Origin: Muribaculaceae bacterium
Lineage (GTDB): Bacteria; Bacteroidota; Bacteroidia; Bacteroidales; Muribaculaceae
NCBI GenBank assembly: GCA_017555085.1
Contig: JAFZHD010000005.1
Span: forward strand, 1 to 64,000
Length of the DNA: 64,000 nucleotides
Reading direction: 5' to 3'
Shown piece after piece: positions 13,835-21,283 of this stretch. Positions within the stretch are counted from its first letter, which is position 1; every line of letters starts with the position of its first letter. Made by a program: the position numbers and the translations under genes. The notes under the pieces were generated by a model that made no database searches, was not told the origin of the DNA, and worked only from the letters and a program-made list of their open reading frames with translations.

Positions 13835-15130
13835 TTACTCTTTTTCTTCGTTTTTGAGCTGTTTTACCTTGATTAATTCCAATCGGGTGGCTGTTTTTTT
13901 GACAATTTCAAATTCGAGGTGTTCGAGTTTTATTGTTTCGCCTTGGTCGGGAATCTGCCCTGTGCTGACGAGAATGTATCCTGCGAGGGTTTGATATTCA
14001 TCGTCTTCGGGTATGTCAAGGTCGTATGTTTCGTTGAGTTCGGCAATTTCGATGCGGCCCGAGAATTCATATACGCCGGGTTCGATTTCTTTGGCTGTGA
14101 TGTCTTGATGGTCGTGTTCGTCTTGGATGTCGCCGAAGATTTCTTCAACGAGGTCTTCGAGGGTAACCATTCCGGCTGTTCCGCCAAATTCGTCAATGAC
14201 GATTGCCATAGAGCGTTTTTCGGCGAGCATTCGGCGCATCATTTTGTTTGCCAGCAGAGTTTCGGGCGCAAATATTACGGGTTTTATGCGTTCTTTCCAA
14301 TCGGGGTTGAAGTTTAGGAATTCGCTGACATGTATGTAGCCCAATATGTTGTCGATGTCTTCGCTATACACCACGATTTTAGAGCGGCCCGACGATGTGA
14401 AGAGTTGTCGCAGGTCTTGGCACGATGTGGTGTCGATGTTTACGGCTACGATTTCGTTGCGGGGTATGGCGCAGTCGCGAAGGTGGGTTGATGAGAAGTC
14501 GAGTGCGTTGTGAAAGATTTTCACTTCGTGTTCGATTTCGGCATCGCCTTTGGCTTCGTTGTCATCTATGTTTTTTTCGAGATATTGGTTGAGGTCGCCG
14601 ATTGATAATACGCCCAATCGGGTGTTCTCGCTATGCACGCCGCAGAGTTTCATGAGTGCTTTTGATAGCCATGAGGTGAATTGCGAGATGGGGTATAGCA
14701 ATATATAGAATAGGAATAGTGGGCTTGACGCCAATTTGAGTGAGCGGTTGGGGTTGATGCGGAACACTGCTTTGGGGAAGAATTCGCCGGTGAGCAGCAC
14801 GATTGCGGTCGAGATAATGGTCTGCATCAATAGTATAAAGCCTTCGTTGGGGTAGATGTTGGCAATGATGGGTTCGAGCAGCGCGGCTGCGGCCATACCA
14901 TAAACAACGAGCACGATGTTGTTGCCCACAAGAATTGTGGAGATAAACAAGTTTGGCTTTGAGTAAAACAGGTTGATGATGCGAGAGATGAGTCCGCCGC
15001 GTTTCACATCAAGTTCGACTCTGACGCGGTCAGATGATATATAGGCTATTTCGCAGCCCGAGAACAGGGCCGAGAGTGATAGCGAAATGACTATGATGAT
15101 GCTCCACATCCAAATTTCTTGGGACTCCAT
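13835..15130 (-). CDS. CNNM/CorC-HlyC family membrane protein
   Basis: This 431-aa protein has an N-terminal DUF21/CNNM transmembrane domain (about 5-190, starting after the first helix with SALFSGCEIAYISSDR). A CBS-domain pair follows (about 205-335, containing DFSSTHLRDCAIPRNEIVAV and FGGTAGMVTLEDLVEEIFGD), then a C-terminal CorC/HlyC domain (about 345-425). The family is linked to divalent-cation (Mg) transport or homeostasis at the inner membrane and was historically annotated as hemolysin; in gliding Bacteroidetes a relative is GldE. It is the last gene of a minus-strand run with LptC and an outer-membrane barrel. Confidence 0.9.
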   Translation of the reverse strand: MESQEIWMWSIIIVISLSLSALFSGCEIAYISSDRVRVELDVKRGGLISRIINLFYSKPNLFISTILVGNNIVLVVYGMAAAALLEPIIANIYPNEGFILLMQTIISTAIVLLTGEFFPKAVFRINPNRSLKLASSPLFLFYILLYPISQFTSWLSKALMKLCGVHSENTRLGVLSIGDLNQYLEKNIDDNEAKGDAEIEHEVKIFHNALDFSSTHLRDCAIPRNEIVAVNIDTTSCQDLRQLFTSSGRSKIVVYSEDIDNILGYIHVSEFLNFNPDWKERIKPVIFAPETLLANKMMRRMLAEKRSMAIVIDEFGGTAGMVTLEDLVEEIFGDIQDEHDHQDITAKEIEPGVYEFSGRIEIAELNETYDLDIPEDDEYQTLAGYILVSTGQIPDQGETIKLEHLEFEIVKKTATRLELIKVKQLKNEEKE

Positions 15131-15151
15131 AGATATATTGTTTTGCTGATG

Positions 15152-15778
15152 TTATTGGGGGTTATTGTCGGCTTTTTTTGTCATGTCGCTGATGGGGAAT
15201 ATGCCCGAAACGCGGTTTACGGTGTAGTCGGTCATGTTCTCGTTTGAGACAAAGCCGTAGCCTTCGATAATGCGGTCGCTTTTCTCGATGTGGATAAACG
15301 AGTCGGTATATACTTTTTTGTCGCGTTGGTCCCAAAACAGGTGTTCGGTTTCAAAGCGTTCTTTGGCGACATTTGTCATGTGTACATATCCGATAAACTC
15401 CCATTTTTTTCGTTGGCTCAGGTATATTGCCGAGTCGCATTCAAATGTTGCGTCAATGGCGCGCATGTTGTCATATTTTTCGAGATGAAGGCCTTTGTTG
15501 AAATCCCAACGGGGTTCTTGGGCTTCTTCAAACACGAGCCATGACGGGGCTGTGATTTTGTAGCGAATGATGCCTGAGTCAGATACAAGTGTCTCGACAT
15601 TGAGGGTTTTCATAGTGGGAACGACCTCGTTGTCGATAGCGATGTCGACAAAGTCTTTCTTGTCGCTGCTACACGAAGCCGACAGACACAATGCCACAAT
15701 TGCTCCCACGATTGAGAGCAATATAGAGGCTTGTTGTTTATGAGTTGATTTCGTCACGATGTCGGGCGGTTGTGGCAA
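15152..15778 (-). CDS. lptC: LPS export periplasmic protein LptC
   Basis: This 208-aa protein has an N-terminal hydrophobic segment (about 18-36) ending in a Cys-containing CLSASCSSD sequence. The LptC-type body with VSDSGIIRYKITAPSWLVFE and FEATFECDSAIY-like strands forms a periplasmic beta-jellyroll. LptC links the inner-membrane LptBFG extractor to LptA in lipopolysaccharide transport. The length is normal. It lies 6 nt downstream of the outer-membrane barrel gene and 21 nt upstream of the CNNM/CorC gene, a usual Bacteroidales order. Confidence 0.85.
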   Translation of the reverse strand: MPQPPDIVTKSTHKQQASILLSIVGAIVALCLSASCSSDKKDFVDIAIDNEVVPTMKTLNVETLVSDSGIIRYKITAPSWLVFEEAQEPRWDFNKGLHLEKYDNMRAIDATFECDSAIYLSQRKKWEFIGYVHMTNVAKERFETEHLFWDQRDKKVYTDSFIHIEKSDRIIEGYGFVSNENMTDYTVNRVSGIFPISDMTKKADNNPQ

Positions 15779-15784
15779 GTGTGA

Positions 15785-17053
15785 TTAGCGAATCTTGTTT
15801 TTCCAGAACCACATTTCGTTGAAGTTGACACCGAGAGTGATGTTGAAATAATCTTCGGTGATGAGGGGATTGGGGTTGGCCTCGCGGCGCATGTATTCAA
15901 AACCGAGGTTAATCATTGTTTTATTTTTGGGAACGGGGAGTCCGAGACCCAAAGTGATGCCATAGTCACAGATGTTGTTGCCTTGTGCTTTGACATATCC
16001 GTGATTGTAATATGCGCCCAAGCGATAGTTGACGAGTTCAAAATAAGAGCCGCGCGCTTTGGGACGGTATTGGAAACCGAGCGATGCTTTCCAGCGGTCG
16101 CTATAATCGGCTTGTTCATAAACGATTTCGTCGTTGTTTTTAATTGCACCCGATTTTGCTCTGCTCCAAGGTTGGTAGGTATAGTCGGCTTCAACCATAA
16201 AGCCTTTGTGTTGATAACTGATACCGCCACCCCAAGTTTCGGGCAATGAGAAGGCGTCTTTGAGGTTGGTCAAGCCGACAGAGTCGGTTTTTGTGGTTTG
16301 GTCTTGGTCGATGTCATAGAAACTGCCCCATGTTTTGCCGTGAAGTTTTTGGGCGGGAGAGTAAACAGCACCGATAACCATGCGGTCATGTTTAGAGAAG
16401 TCGATAGCATATTGCACACCAAATTGCATGTGGAAGTCTTGCACTTTCATCACGCGTTCAAAGAGTGATGTTGCACCGTTGTCGGTGTAGCCATAGGCTG
16501 AGTTGACGATTGTGCCCCAAAGGTAGCCGAAATTAGCGCCGATATATGCGTTTTTGAACGGGTTGACGCTCAAACCGGCATATAACTCATTGATGCCGCC
16601 TGTGCCTTCGCGTGCGCTTGAACCGTTCACGATTTCAGAGCCGAATGAGTAGCCCACCGATGAGTAGGGCAACATACCGATGCTCATGCCCATGTATCGG
16701 GTGATGGGAAATTGCATGGTGATGTAGTCGATACCTCCGCCCACATTGCTGCCGTGGAGTTTCTCGCCGTTGGCGTCATACTCGCTCGACCACGACATGT
16801 TCAAGTCAAGACCCATGTCAAAGAGGAATGTGAGAGAGTCGATAGCGGCATAACTTGCTGGGTTCATGACATTGATTTGTCGTCCCGAGTTCATGGCATA
16901 ACCCACACCACCCATGGCGCGTTGAGCCGATGTGGTGTTGTCGTTGAGAAGGCCGAAGCCGAATTTAGAATAGGGGCTCCTTGTTTGAGCTTCTATTGTG
17001 AATATTGAGCCCAAGGCCAATATTGCGATAAGTGCGATTTTATTTAGTTTCAT
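15785..17053 (-). CDS. Outer-membrane beta-barrel protein
   Basis: This 422-aa protein has a signal peptide (about 1-22, ending TIEAQ) and then RSPYSKFGFGLLNDNTTSAQ, a conserved opening of a Bacteroidetes barrel family located between coaX and lptC. Alternating amphipathic strands rich in Gly and Tyr continue to the end, which finishes in NEMWFWKNKIR. It resembles FadL/OmpP1-like or PorV-like barrels. Substrate unknown. Its ATG overlaps the end of coaX by 14 nt, implying coupled translation. Confidence 0.8.
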   Translation of the reverse strand: MKLNKIALIAILALGSIFTIEAQTRSPYSKFGFGLLNDNTTSAQRAMGGVGYAMNSGRQINVMNPASYAAIDSLTFLFDMGLDLNMSWSSEYDANGEKLHGSNVGGGIDYITMQFPITRYMGMSIGMLPYSSVGYSFGSEIVNGSSAREGTGGINELYAGLSVNPFKNAYIGANFGYLWGTIVNSAYGYTDNGATSLFERVMKVQDFHMQFGVQYAIDFSKHDRMVIGAVYSPAQKLHGKTWGSFYDIDQDQTTKTDSVGLTNLKDAFSLPETWGGGISYQHKGFMVEADYTYQPWSRAKSGAIKNNDEIVYEQADYSDRWKASLGFQYRPKARGSYFELVNYRLGAYYNHGYVKAQGNNICDYGITLGLGLPVPKNKTMINLGFEYMRREANPNPLITEDYFNITLGVNFNEMWFWKNKIR

Positions 17054-17765
17054 TATATCTTAATATGCAGTTTAGTCCTCTGTTAACCAATAGTGGGTCA
17101 ATCTCGTGGTCGATAGATAGCAGTGGCGCTATTGTCGGCGTCCACCCTCCGGTGATTATCACTTTTGAGCCGGCGGGCAATTGGCGGTAGTAATGCTCAA
17201 TCTCAGCCGCCACGCCGTTTATGGCACCTGCGCGCATTGCTGTCGTTGTGTCATAGCCCCACAATGGCGAGTCGCCTTTGGGGTCAACGATGGGCAGTCG
17301 GGCGGTAAAGTGGTGCATTGCTTCAAGGCGCATGTTCACGCCCGGGGCAATGTTGCCGCCAATAAAGCAGGCTGTGCTGTCAACCACATCATAGGTCACA
17401 GCTGTGCCCATATCCACCACCAACACGGTTGTGCCGGGAAAGCGGCATTGTGCGCCCACGGCTGTTGCGATGCGGTCGCGGCCCAATGTGTGGGGTGTTG
17501 CATAGCCGATGGTGACGGGCATCGGGGTGAGATGTGTCAACTCGATGGCGGTGTGGCATTTCTGACTCAAAACGGTCATAATGTCGGTTCCGACGGCTGC
17601 AACAGAGCAATAAATAGCCGCGTCAATGCCGTGTTTGTCAATCAGTGACTCAATATGAGCGGCTGAGAGCGATTCATAGTAATGCTCGCCGATTGGCTCA
17701 TCGTTGTGCCACACCACAACTTTGGCGCTGCTGTTGCCTTGGTCTATCGTGAGATAATATCCCAT
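17040..17765 (-). CDS. coaX: Type III pantothenate kinase CoaX
   Basis: This 241-aa protein starts MGYYLTIDQGNSSAKVVVWH. The ASKHA phosphate-binding motif D-x-G-N-(S/T) appears as DQGNSS, and later motifs VDMGTAVTYDVVD and GGNIAPGVNMRLEAM are typical. It phosphorylates pantothenate in the first committed step of coenzyme A synthesis in the cytosol. The frame is open upstream to 17816, but the ATG at 17765 matches the family start. A TAATTTTG -7 box at 17782-17775 would then give a very short leader. It overlaps the following barrel gene. Confidence 0.92.
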   Translation of the reverse strand: MGYYLTIDQGNSSAKVVVWHNDEPIGEHYYESLSAAHIESLIDKHGIDAAIYCSVAAVGTDIMTVLSQKCHTAIELTHLTPMPVTIGYATPHTLGRDRIATAVGAQCRFPGTTVLVVDMGTAVTYDVVDSTACFIGGNIAPGVNMRLEAMHHFTARLPIVDPKGDSPLWGYDTTTAMRAGAINGVAAEIEHYYRQLPAGSKVIITGGWTPTIAPLLSIDHEIDPLLVNRGLNCILRYNETK

Positions 17766-17885
17766 ATTAAGGCACAAAATTAGTAAAACCTTGCCAAATA
17801 AATGCTCTATTGACAAGGTTTTTATGCATTAGAAACGCAAAACGCTCCAAAAAGCGGGTTATTTAACTCATTTTTACCCTTTTTG

Positions 17886-18290
17886 CTACTTGTTGTCGGC
17901 TTCTTTTTGAGCCTTTGCGAGGGTGCGGGGAATCATGATAGAGGTGTAAATCTGAATGATTCCGCCGGCGAGAGTGAATGCAAGCCAATCGGTGCGGCCG
18001 GCACTGGGGTAGAACAAGAAGAACACGGCTACGGCAAAGAACAGTGCGCTCCAAAACTCGATGCGACACAAGCGCTTCACTCTGAAATTGTCGCCTTTGT
18101 AGGGGGTGAACAATCGGCCGATAAGCACCAATGCGGCACCTGCGGCATAGATGTAGCGGAATGTATCGCCGCTGACATTAAACAGAGGCATTACTGTTGC
18201 CCCCATGATGAGCAACAAGCCTATCGACACGAGTGCCAACAGAAGTTGCGAGGGCTGTTTTGCTGTATTAACGGGTTGATTTTGTTTCAT
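17886..18290 (-). CDS. Small four-helix membrane protein
   Basis: This 134-aa protein has four predicted transmembrane segments (about 17-38, 44-62, 78-94 and 100-120), short charged loops and a Lys-rich C-terminus. No family name can be given with confidence. It begins directly after the stop of the DivIC-like gene and is probably co-transcribed with it, which suggests an envelope-related role. Confidence 0.7.
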   Translation of the reverse strand: MKQNQPVNTAKQPSQLLLALVSIGLLLIMGATVMPLFNVSGDTFRYIYAAGAALVLIGRLFTPYKGDNFRVKRLCRIEFWSALFFAVAVFFLFYPSAGRTDWLAFTLAGGIIQIYTSIMIPRTLAKAQKEADNK

Positions 18291-18608
18291 TTATTGTTGA
18301 TTTGGGTTTTCAAAAACAAAGACATCTTCGTCGGGGTGTTGCATGTGATAGTTCTCGCGAACGATTTTCTCCATGGTTTCAACATCGGTGTTGAGCAGTT
18401 GAAATTGCTTGGTGTAATAGTTGAGCGAGTCAGAGTAATGCTTGATTTGGCTTTTGAGTTCTTTAATCTCCTCTTGGAGTTTCATTTTTTCAAGAACAGA
18501 ATGCTCATCAAAGAAAACCATATATACGATATATGATACGACGATGATGAGTGTCAACGAAATGTATCGGCGACACCAACGGTAAATTCTGATTAATGTT
18601 TCTTTCAT
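18291..18608 (-). CDS. FtsB/DivIC-family division protein
   Basis: This 105-aa protein has a single N-terminal membrane helix (about 15-33), then a coiled coil (KLQEEIKELKSQIKHYSDSL, about 42-70), then the conserved E-x-x-x-R-E-x-Y segment (METMEKIVRENYHM-like, about 77-90). This is the FtsB/DivIC layout, in which the protein joins FtsL and FtsQ/DivIB at the division septum. A full promoter lies just upstream at 18637-18667. Confidence 0.85.
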   Translation of the reverse strand: MKETLIRIYRWCRRYISLTLIIVVSYIVYMVFFDEHSVLEKMKLQEEIKELKSQIKHYSDSLNYYTKQFQLLNTDVETMEKIVRENYHMQHPDEDVFVFENPNQQ

Positions 18609-18636
18609 TGCGGTTAAGATAAATGTTAAACTTATA

Positions 18637-18667
18637 CAAAGATAGCAATAAAAATCGGTTATGCAAA
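18637..18667 (-). promoter_or_regulatory. Promoter of the DivIC-like gene
   Basis: On the minus strand TTTG (18667-18664), 19 nt, TATCTTTG (18644-18637). Transcription would begin about 20-25 nt before the start codon. Confidence 0.75.
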
Positions 18668-19693
18668 TTATTGGATTTGTTTGGTCTTAGTTAACGAAAT
18701 GTGTATGAAGGTGTACAGACCGAGAACAATGAGCAGCAATGTTTGTGTGCCGAGCACGAGGTTGGCAAATGCAAGTGTCTCGGTAGTGTCTGTGAGACCA
18801 TACATTGACAAGCCAAACATTACCGCAATCTGCCACGGGCCGATGCCTCCGTTAGAGGGGATGCCCATTGCGATGCTTGACAATACGAAGCACACCAACA
18901 CTATCAAAATGCCGTGAGCATCGAGTGCGGCTGCCGTGCAGTCAAATGCGTGGAACGCAACATATAATTGCATGAAGTAGCAACCCCATATTGCTGCTGT
19001 GAGTATGAGCCATTTCACCTTGCCCTTCATGACGGCGATAGCAACAAAACCTTGCCACATGCCGGTTGCAAAACCTTTTACTTTGGTTATCACGGGATTG
19101 TTTGGTACTCGGGTAAACAGTAACCAAAGTCCTATCACACAGATTGCAACGGTCACCCATAGCCATGGAGAGGTTGCTATTGAGGCCAATGTTTCATAGG
19201 CTTGGGGATATTGCATGATGAACGCTTTGATTTTGTCGGAAGCGAGCACAAAAGTGAGCAATGTGAGGGATAGCACGGTAACTAAGTCGGCCACTCGTTC
19301 GGCAATCATTGAACCGAAAACGTTTGTGAACGATGCGTTTTGTCGTTGTGCGATAAAGCCGGTGCGCCACACTTCGCCCAAGCGGGGTAGCACAAGGTTG
19401 ACGGCATAAGTGCCAAAGATGCTGTCAACGAGAGTTGACAACGGGGTGTTGATGCCGAGGGCGCGCAGTTGAATGTTCCAACGCATGGCACGGAATATGT
19501 GGGAGAACACAGCGATGCACAGAGTGAGTGCTATCCACCACAAACGGCTGCCCTGACGGGTGATTTGCTGCATCATCTGATTGAAATCGACGCCGGTAAA
19601 CAGCACATAGCACAATCCCACACTGATGAGCAAGGGAATGATGTACTTAAATGCTTTGCCTAATATGTTGCTGCGTTTTTTATCTTCTGACAT
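18668..19693 (-). CDS. Lysylphosphatidylglycerol synthase-like (UPF0104) membrane protein
   Basis: This 341-aa protein has about eight hydrophobic segments and the family signature region RAMRWNIQLRALGINTPLST, then VNLVLPRLGEVWRTGFIAQR and GIPSNGGIGPWQIAVMFGLS. These mark the LPG-synthase transmembrane/YbhN/AglD family, which includes lipid flippases and lipid-modifying enzymes. It lacks the cytosolic aminoacyl-transferase domain of MprF, so the substrate is unknown. It follows porX by 15 nt. Confidence 0.85.
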   Translation of the reverse strand: MSEDKKRSNILGKAFKYIIPLLISVGLCYVLFTGVDFNQMMQQITRQGSRLWWIALTLCIAVFSHIFRAMRWNIQLRALGINTPLSTLVDSIFGTYAVNLVLPRLGEVWRTGFIAQRQNASFTNVFGSMIAERVADLVTVLSLTLLTFVLASDKIKAFIMQYPQAYETLASIATSPWLWVTVAICVIGLWLLFTRVPNNPVITKVKGFATGMWQGFVAIAVMKGKVKWLILTAAIWGCYFMQLYVAFHAFDCTAAALDAHGILIVLVCFVLSSIAMGIPSNGGIGPWQIAVMFGLSMYGLTDTTETLAFANLVLGTQTLLLIVLGLYTFIHISLTKTKQIQ

Positions 19694-19708
19694 TGGTGAT
19701 TGATGATA

Positions 19709-21250
19709 TTATTTAGCCGACAAGGTGATGATGGGCACGAGCATTTCTTCCATAGAGATGCCGCCGTGTTGGAAAGTGTCGGTGTAATACTTCACATAGT
19801 GATTGTAGTTGTTGCGGTAGGCAAGGAAATCGCGGCTTGTGGCAAAGATGTAGGTCGATGACACATTAGGTGAGGGGAGGCCAAATCGTTCGGGCTGCTT
19901 GATTTCATAAACCTGCTTGGGGTTGTAACTGAGGTTTTTGCCCACTTTGTAGCGCAAGTTGGTGTTGGTGTTTTTGTCGCCCACGACTTGCAAGGGATTG
20001 TCAACGCGAATTGTACCGTGGTCGGTCGTAAGCACGATTTTATATCCTTTTTCGGCAATTTTACGGAATAGGTCGATTGCCGATGAATGGCGGAACCACG
20101 ACTCGGTGAGAGAGCGGTAGGCCGCGTTGGTTGCCGCAAGTTCGCGAATCATCTTTGACTCGGTGCGGGCATGAGAGAGCATGTCTATAAAGTTGAGCAC
20201 CACGACATTGAGGTCGTTGTTTTCAAGGTTTGAAAACTCGCGAATGAGTCGTTCGCCGGCATCGGAGTCGTTAATCTTGTTGTAAGAGAAACGGCAGCGG
20301 CGGCGGTAGCGGTCAAATTGTGTTGCGATGAGCGGTGACTCGTTGAGGTTTTTGCCCTCGTCTTCATCCTCGTCAACCCACAAGTCGGGAAACATTTTCG
20401 CGATTTTGTCGGGCATCAAACCTGAAAATATCGCGTTGCGAGCATATTGGGTGGCTGTGGGCAAAATGGTGCAGTAAAGTTGCTCATCAAAGGTGAACAT
20501 ATCGCTCAACAACGGCTTGATGGTGTGCCATTGGTCGAGGCGGAAGTTGTCGATGAGAATGAAAAACACTTTTTCGCCCTTGTCGAGGAGGGGGAAAACA
20601 TTGTTTTTGAAAATCTGCGGGCTCATGAGGGGGTGCTCATCAGAGGTTACCCAACTCTCATAATTTTTCTTGACAAATTTGGTGAAGTTGTTGTTGGCTT
20701 CGAGTTTCTGCATGTTTAGCAACTCGTCCATATTTGTGTCGGTTGATGCCAATTGCAGTTCCCAAAACACGATTTTGCGATAGAGTTCATACCAGTCGTT
20801 GATGTCGCGGGCATCGTCAATCTGCATTGAAATGTTGCCAAACTCTTGGCGGTAGTCAGAAGTGGCCTGTTCCGACACAAGTTTGTCGGAGTGAAGGTTT
20901 TTCTTGATTGAGAGCAGAATTTGGTTGGGGTTTACGGGCTTGATGAGGTAGTCGGCAATTTTGTTGCCAACTGCTTGGTCCATAATGTTTTCTTCTTCGC
21001 TCTTGGTAATCATAATGACGGGGATGTGGGGCTTGGCTTGCTTGATGCGCGACAAGGTTTCGAGGCCTGTGAGGCCGGGCATATTCTCGTCAAGAATGAT
21101 GAGGTCAAAGTGTTGAGACTGTGCAAGGTCGAGTGCGTCGCGGCCATTATTGACGGTCACAACTTCATAACCTTTGTTTTTGAGAAACATTATGTGGGGC
21201 TTGAGGAGGTCAATCTCGTCGTCGGCCCATAAAATGGTATGATTGTTCAT
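19709..21250 (-). CDS. porX: PorX-type response regulator with alkaline-phosphatase-like effector
   Basis: This 513-aa protein has an N-terminal receiver domain (1-120) with acidic residues WADDE, phospho-acceptor Asp54 in LILDENMPG-like context, and Lys in YLIKPVNP. A helical linker and a PglZ/alkaline-phosphatase-superfamily domain follow (about 210-510), with metal-ligand motifs LIDNFRLDQW and TTDHGTIRVD. This is the architecture of PorX, the regulator of T9SS genes in Porphyromonas gingivalis; family members are zinc phosphodiesterases acting on oligonucleotides. It follows the PorW-like gene by 33 nt on the same strand. Confidence 0.92.
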   Translation of the reverse strand: MNNHTILWADDEIDLLKPHIMFLKNKGYEVVTVNNGRDALDLAQSQHFDLIILDENMPGLTGLETLSRIKQAKPHIPVIMITKSEEENIMDQAVGNKIADYLIKPVNPNQILLSIKKNLHSDKLVSEQATSDYRQEFGNISMQIDDARDINDWYELYRKIVFWELQLASTDTNMDELLNMQKLEANNNFTKFVKKNYESWVTSDEHPLMSPQIFKNNVFPLLDKGEKVFFILIDNFRLDQWHTIKPLLSDMFTFDEQLYCTILPTATQYARNAIFSGLMPDKIAKMFPDLWVDEDEDEGKNLNESPLIATQFDRYRRRCRFSYNKINDSDAGERLIREFSNLENNDLNVVVLNFIDMLSHARTESKMIRELAATNAAYRSLTESWFRHSSAIDLFRKIAEKGYKIVLTTDHGTIRVDNPLQVVGDKNTNTNLRYKVGKNLSYNPKQVYEIKQPERFGLPSPNVSSTYIFATSRDFLAYRNNYNHYVKYYTDTFQHGGISMEEMLVPIITLSAK

Positions 21251-21283
21251 AGTTTTATATAGGAGAGTTTTGCGTAGTTAATG

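Noticed and set aside
17181..17648. 155-aa Cys/His-rich plus-strand frame
   Set aside because: It is the antisense shadow of coaX; similar long shadows occur opposite porX, porW, the GH20 gene and metH.
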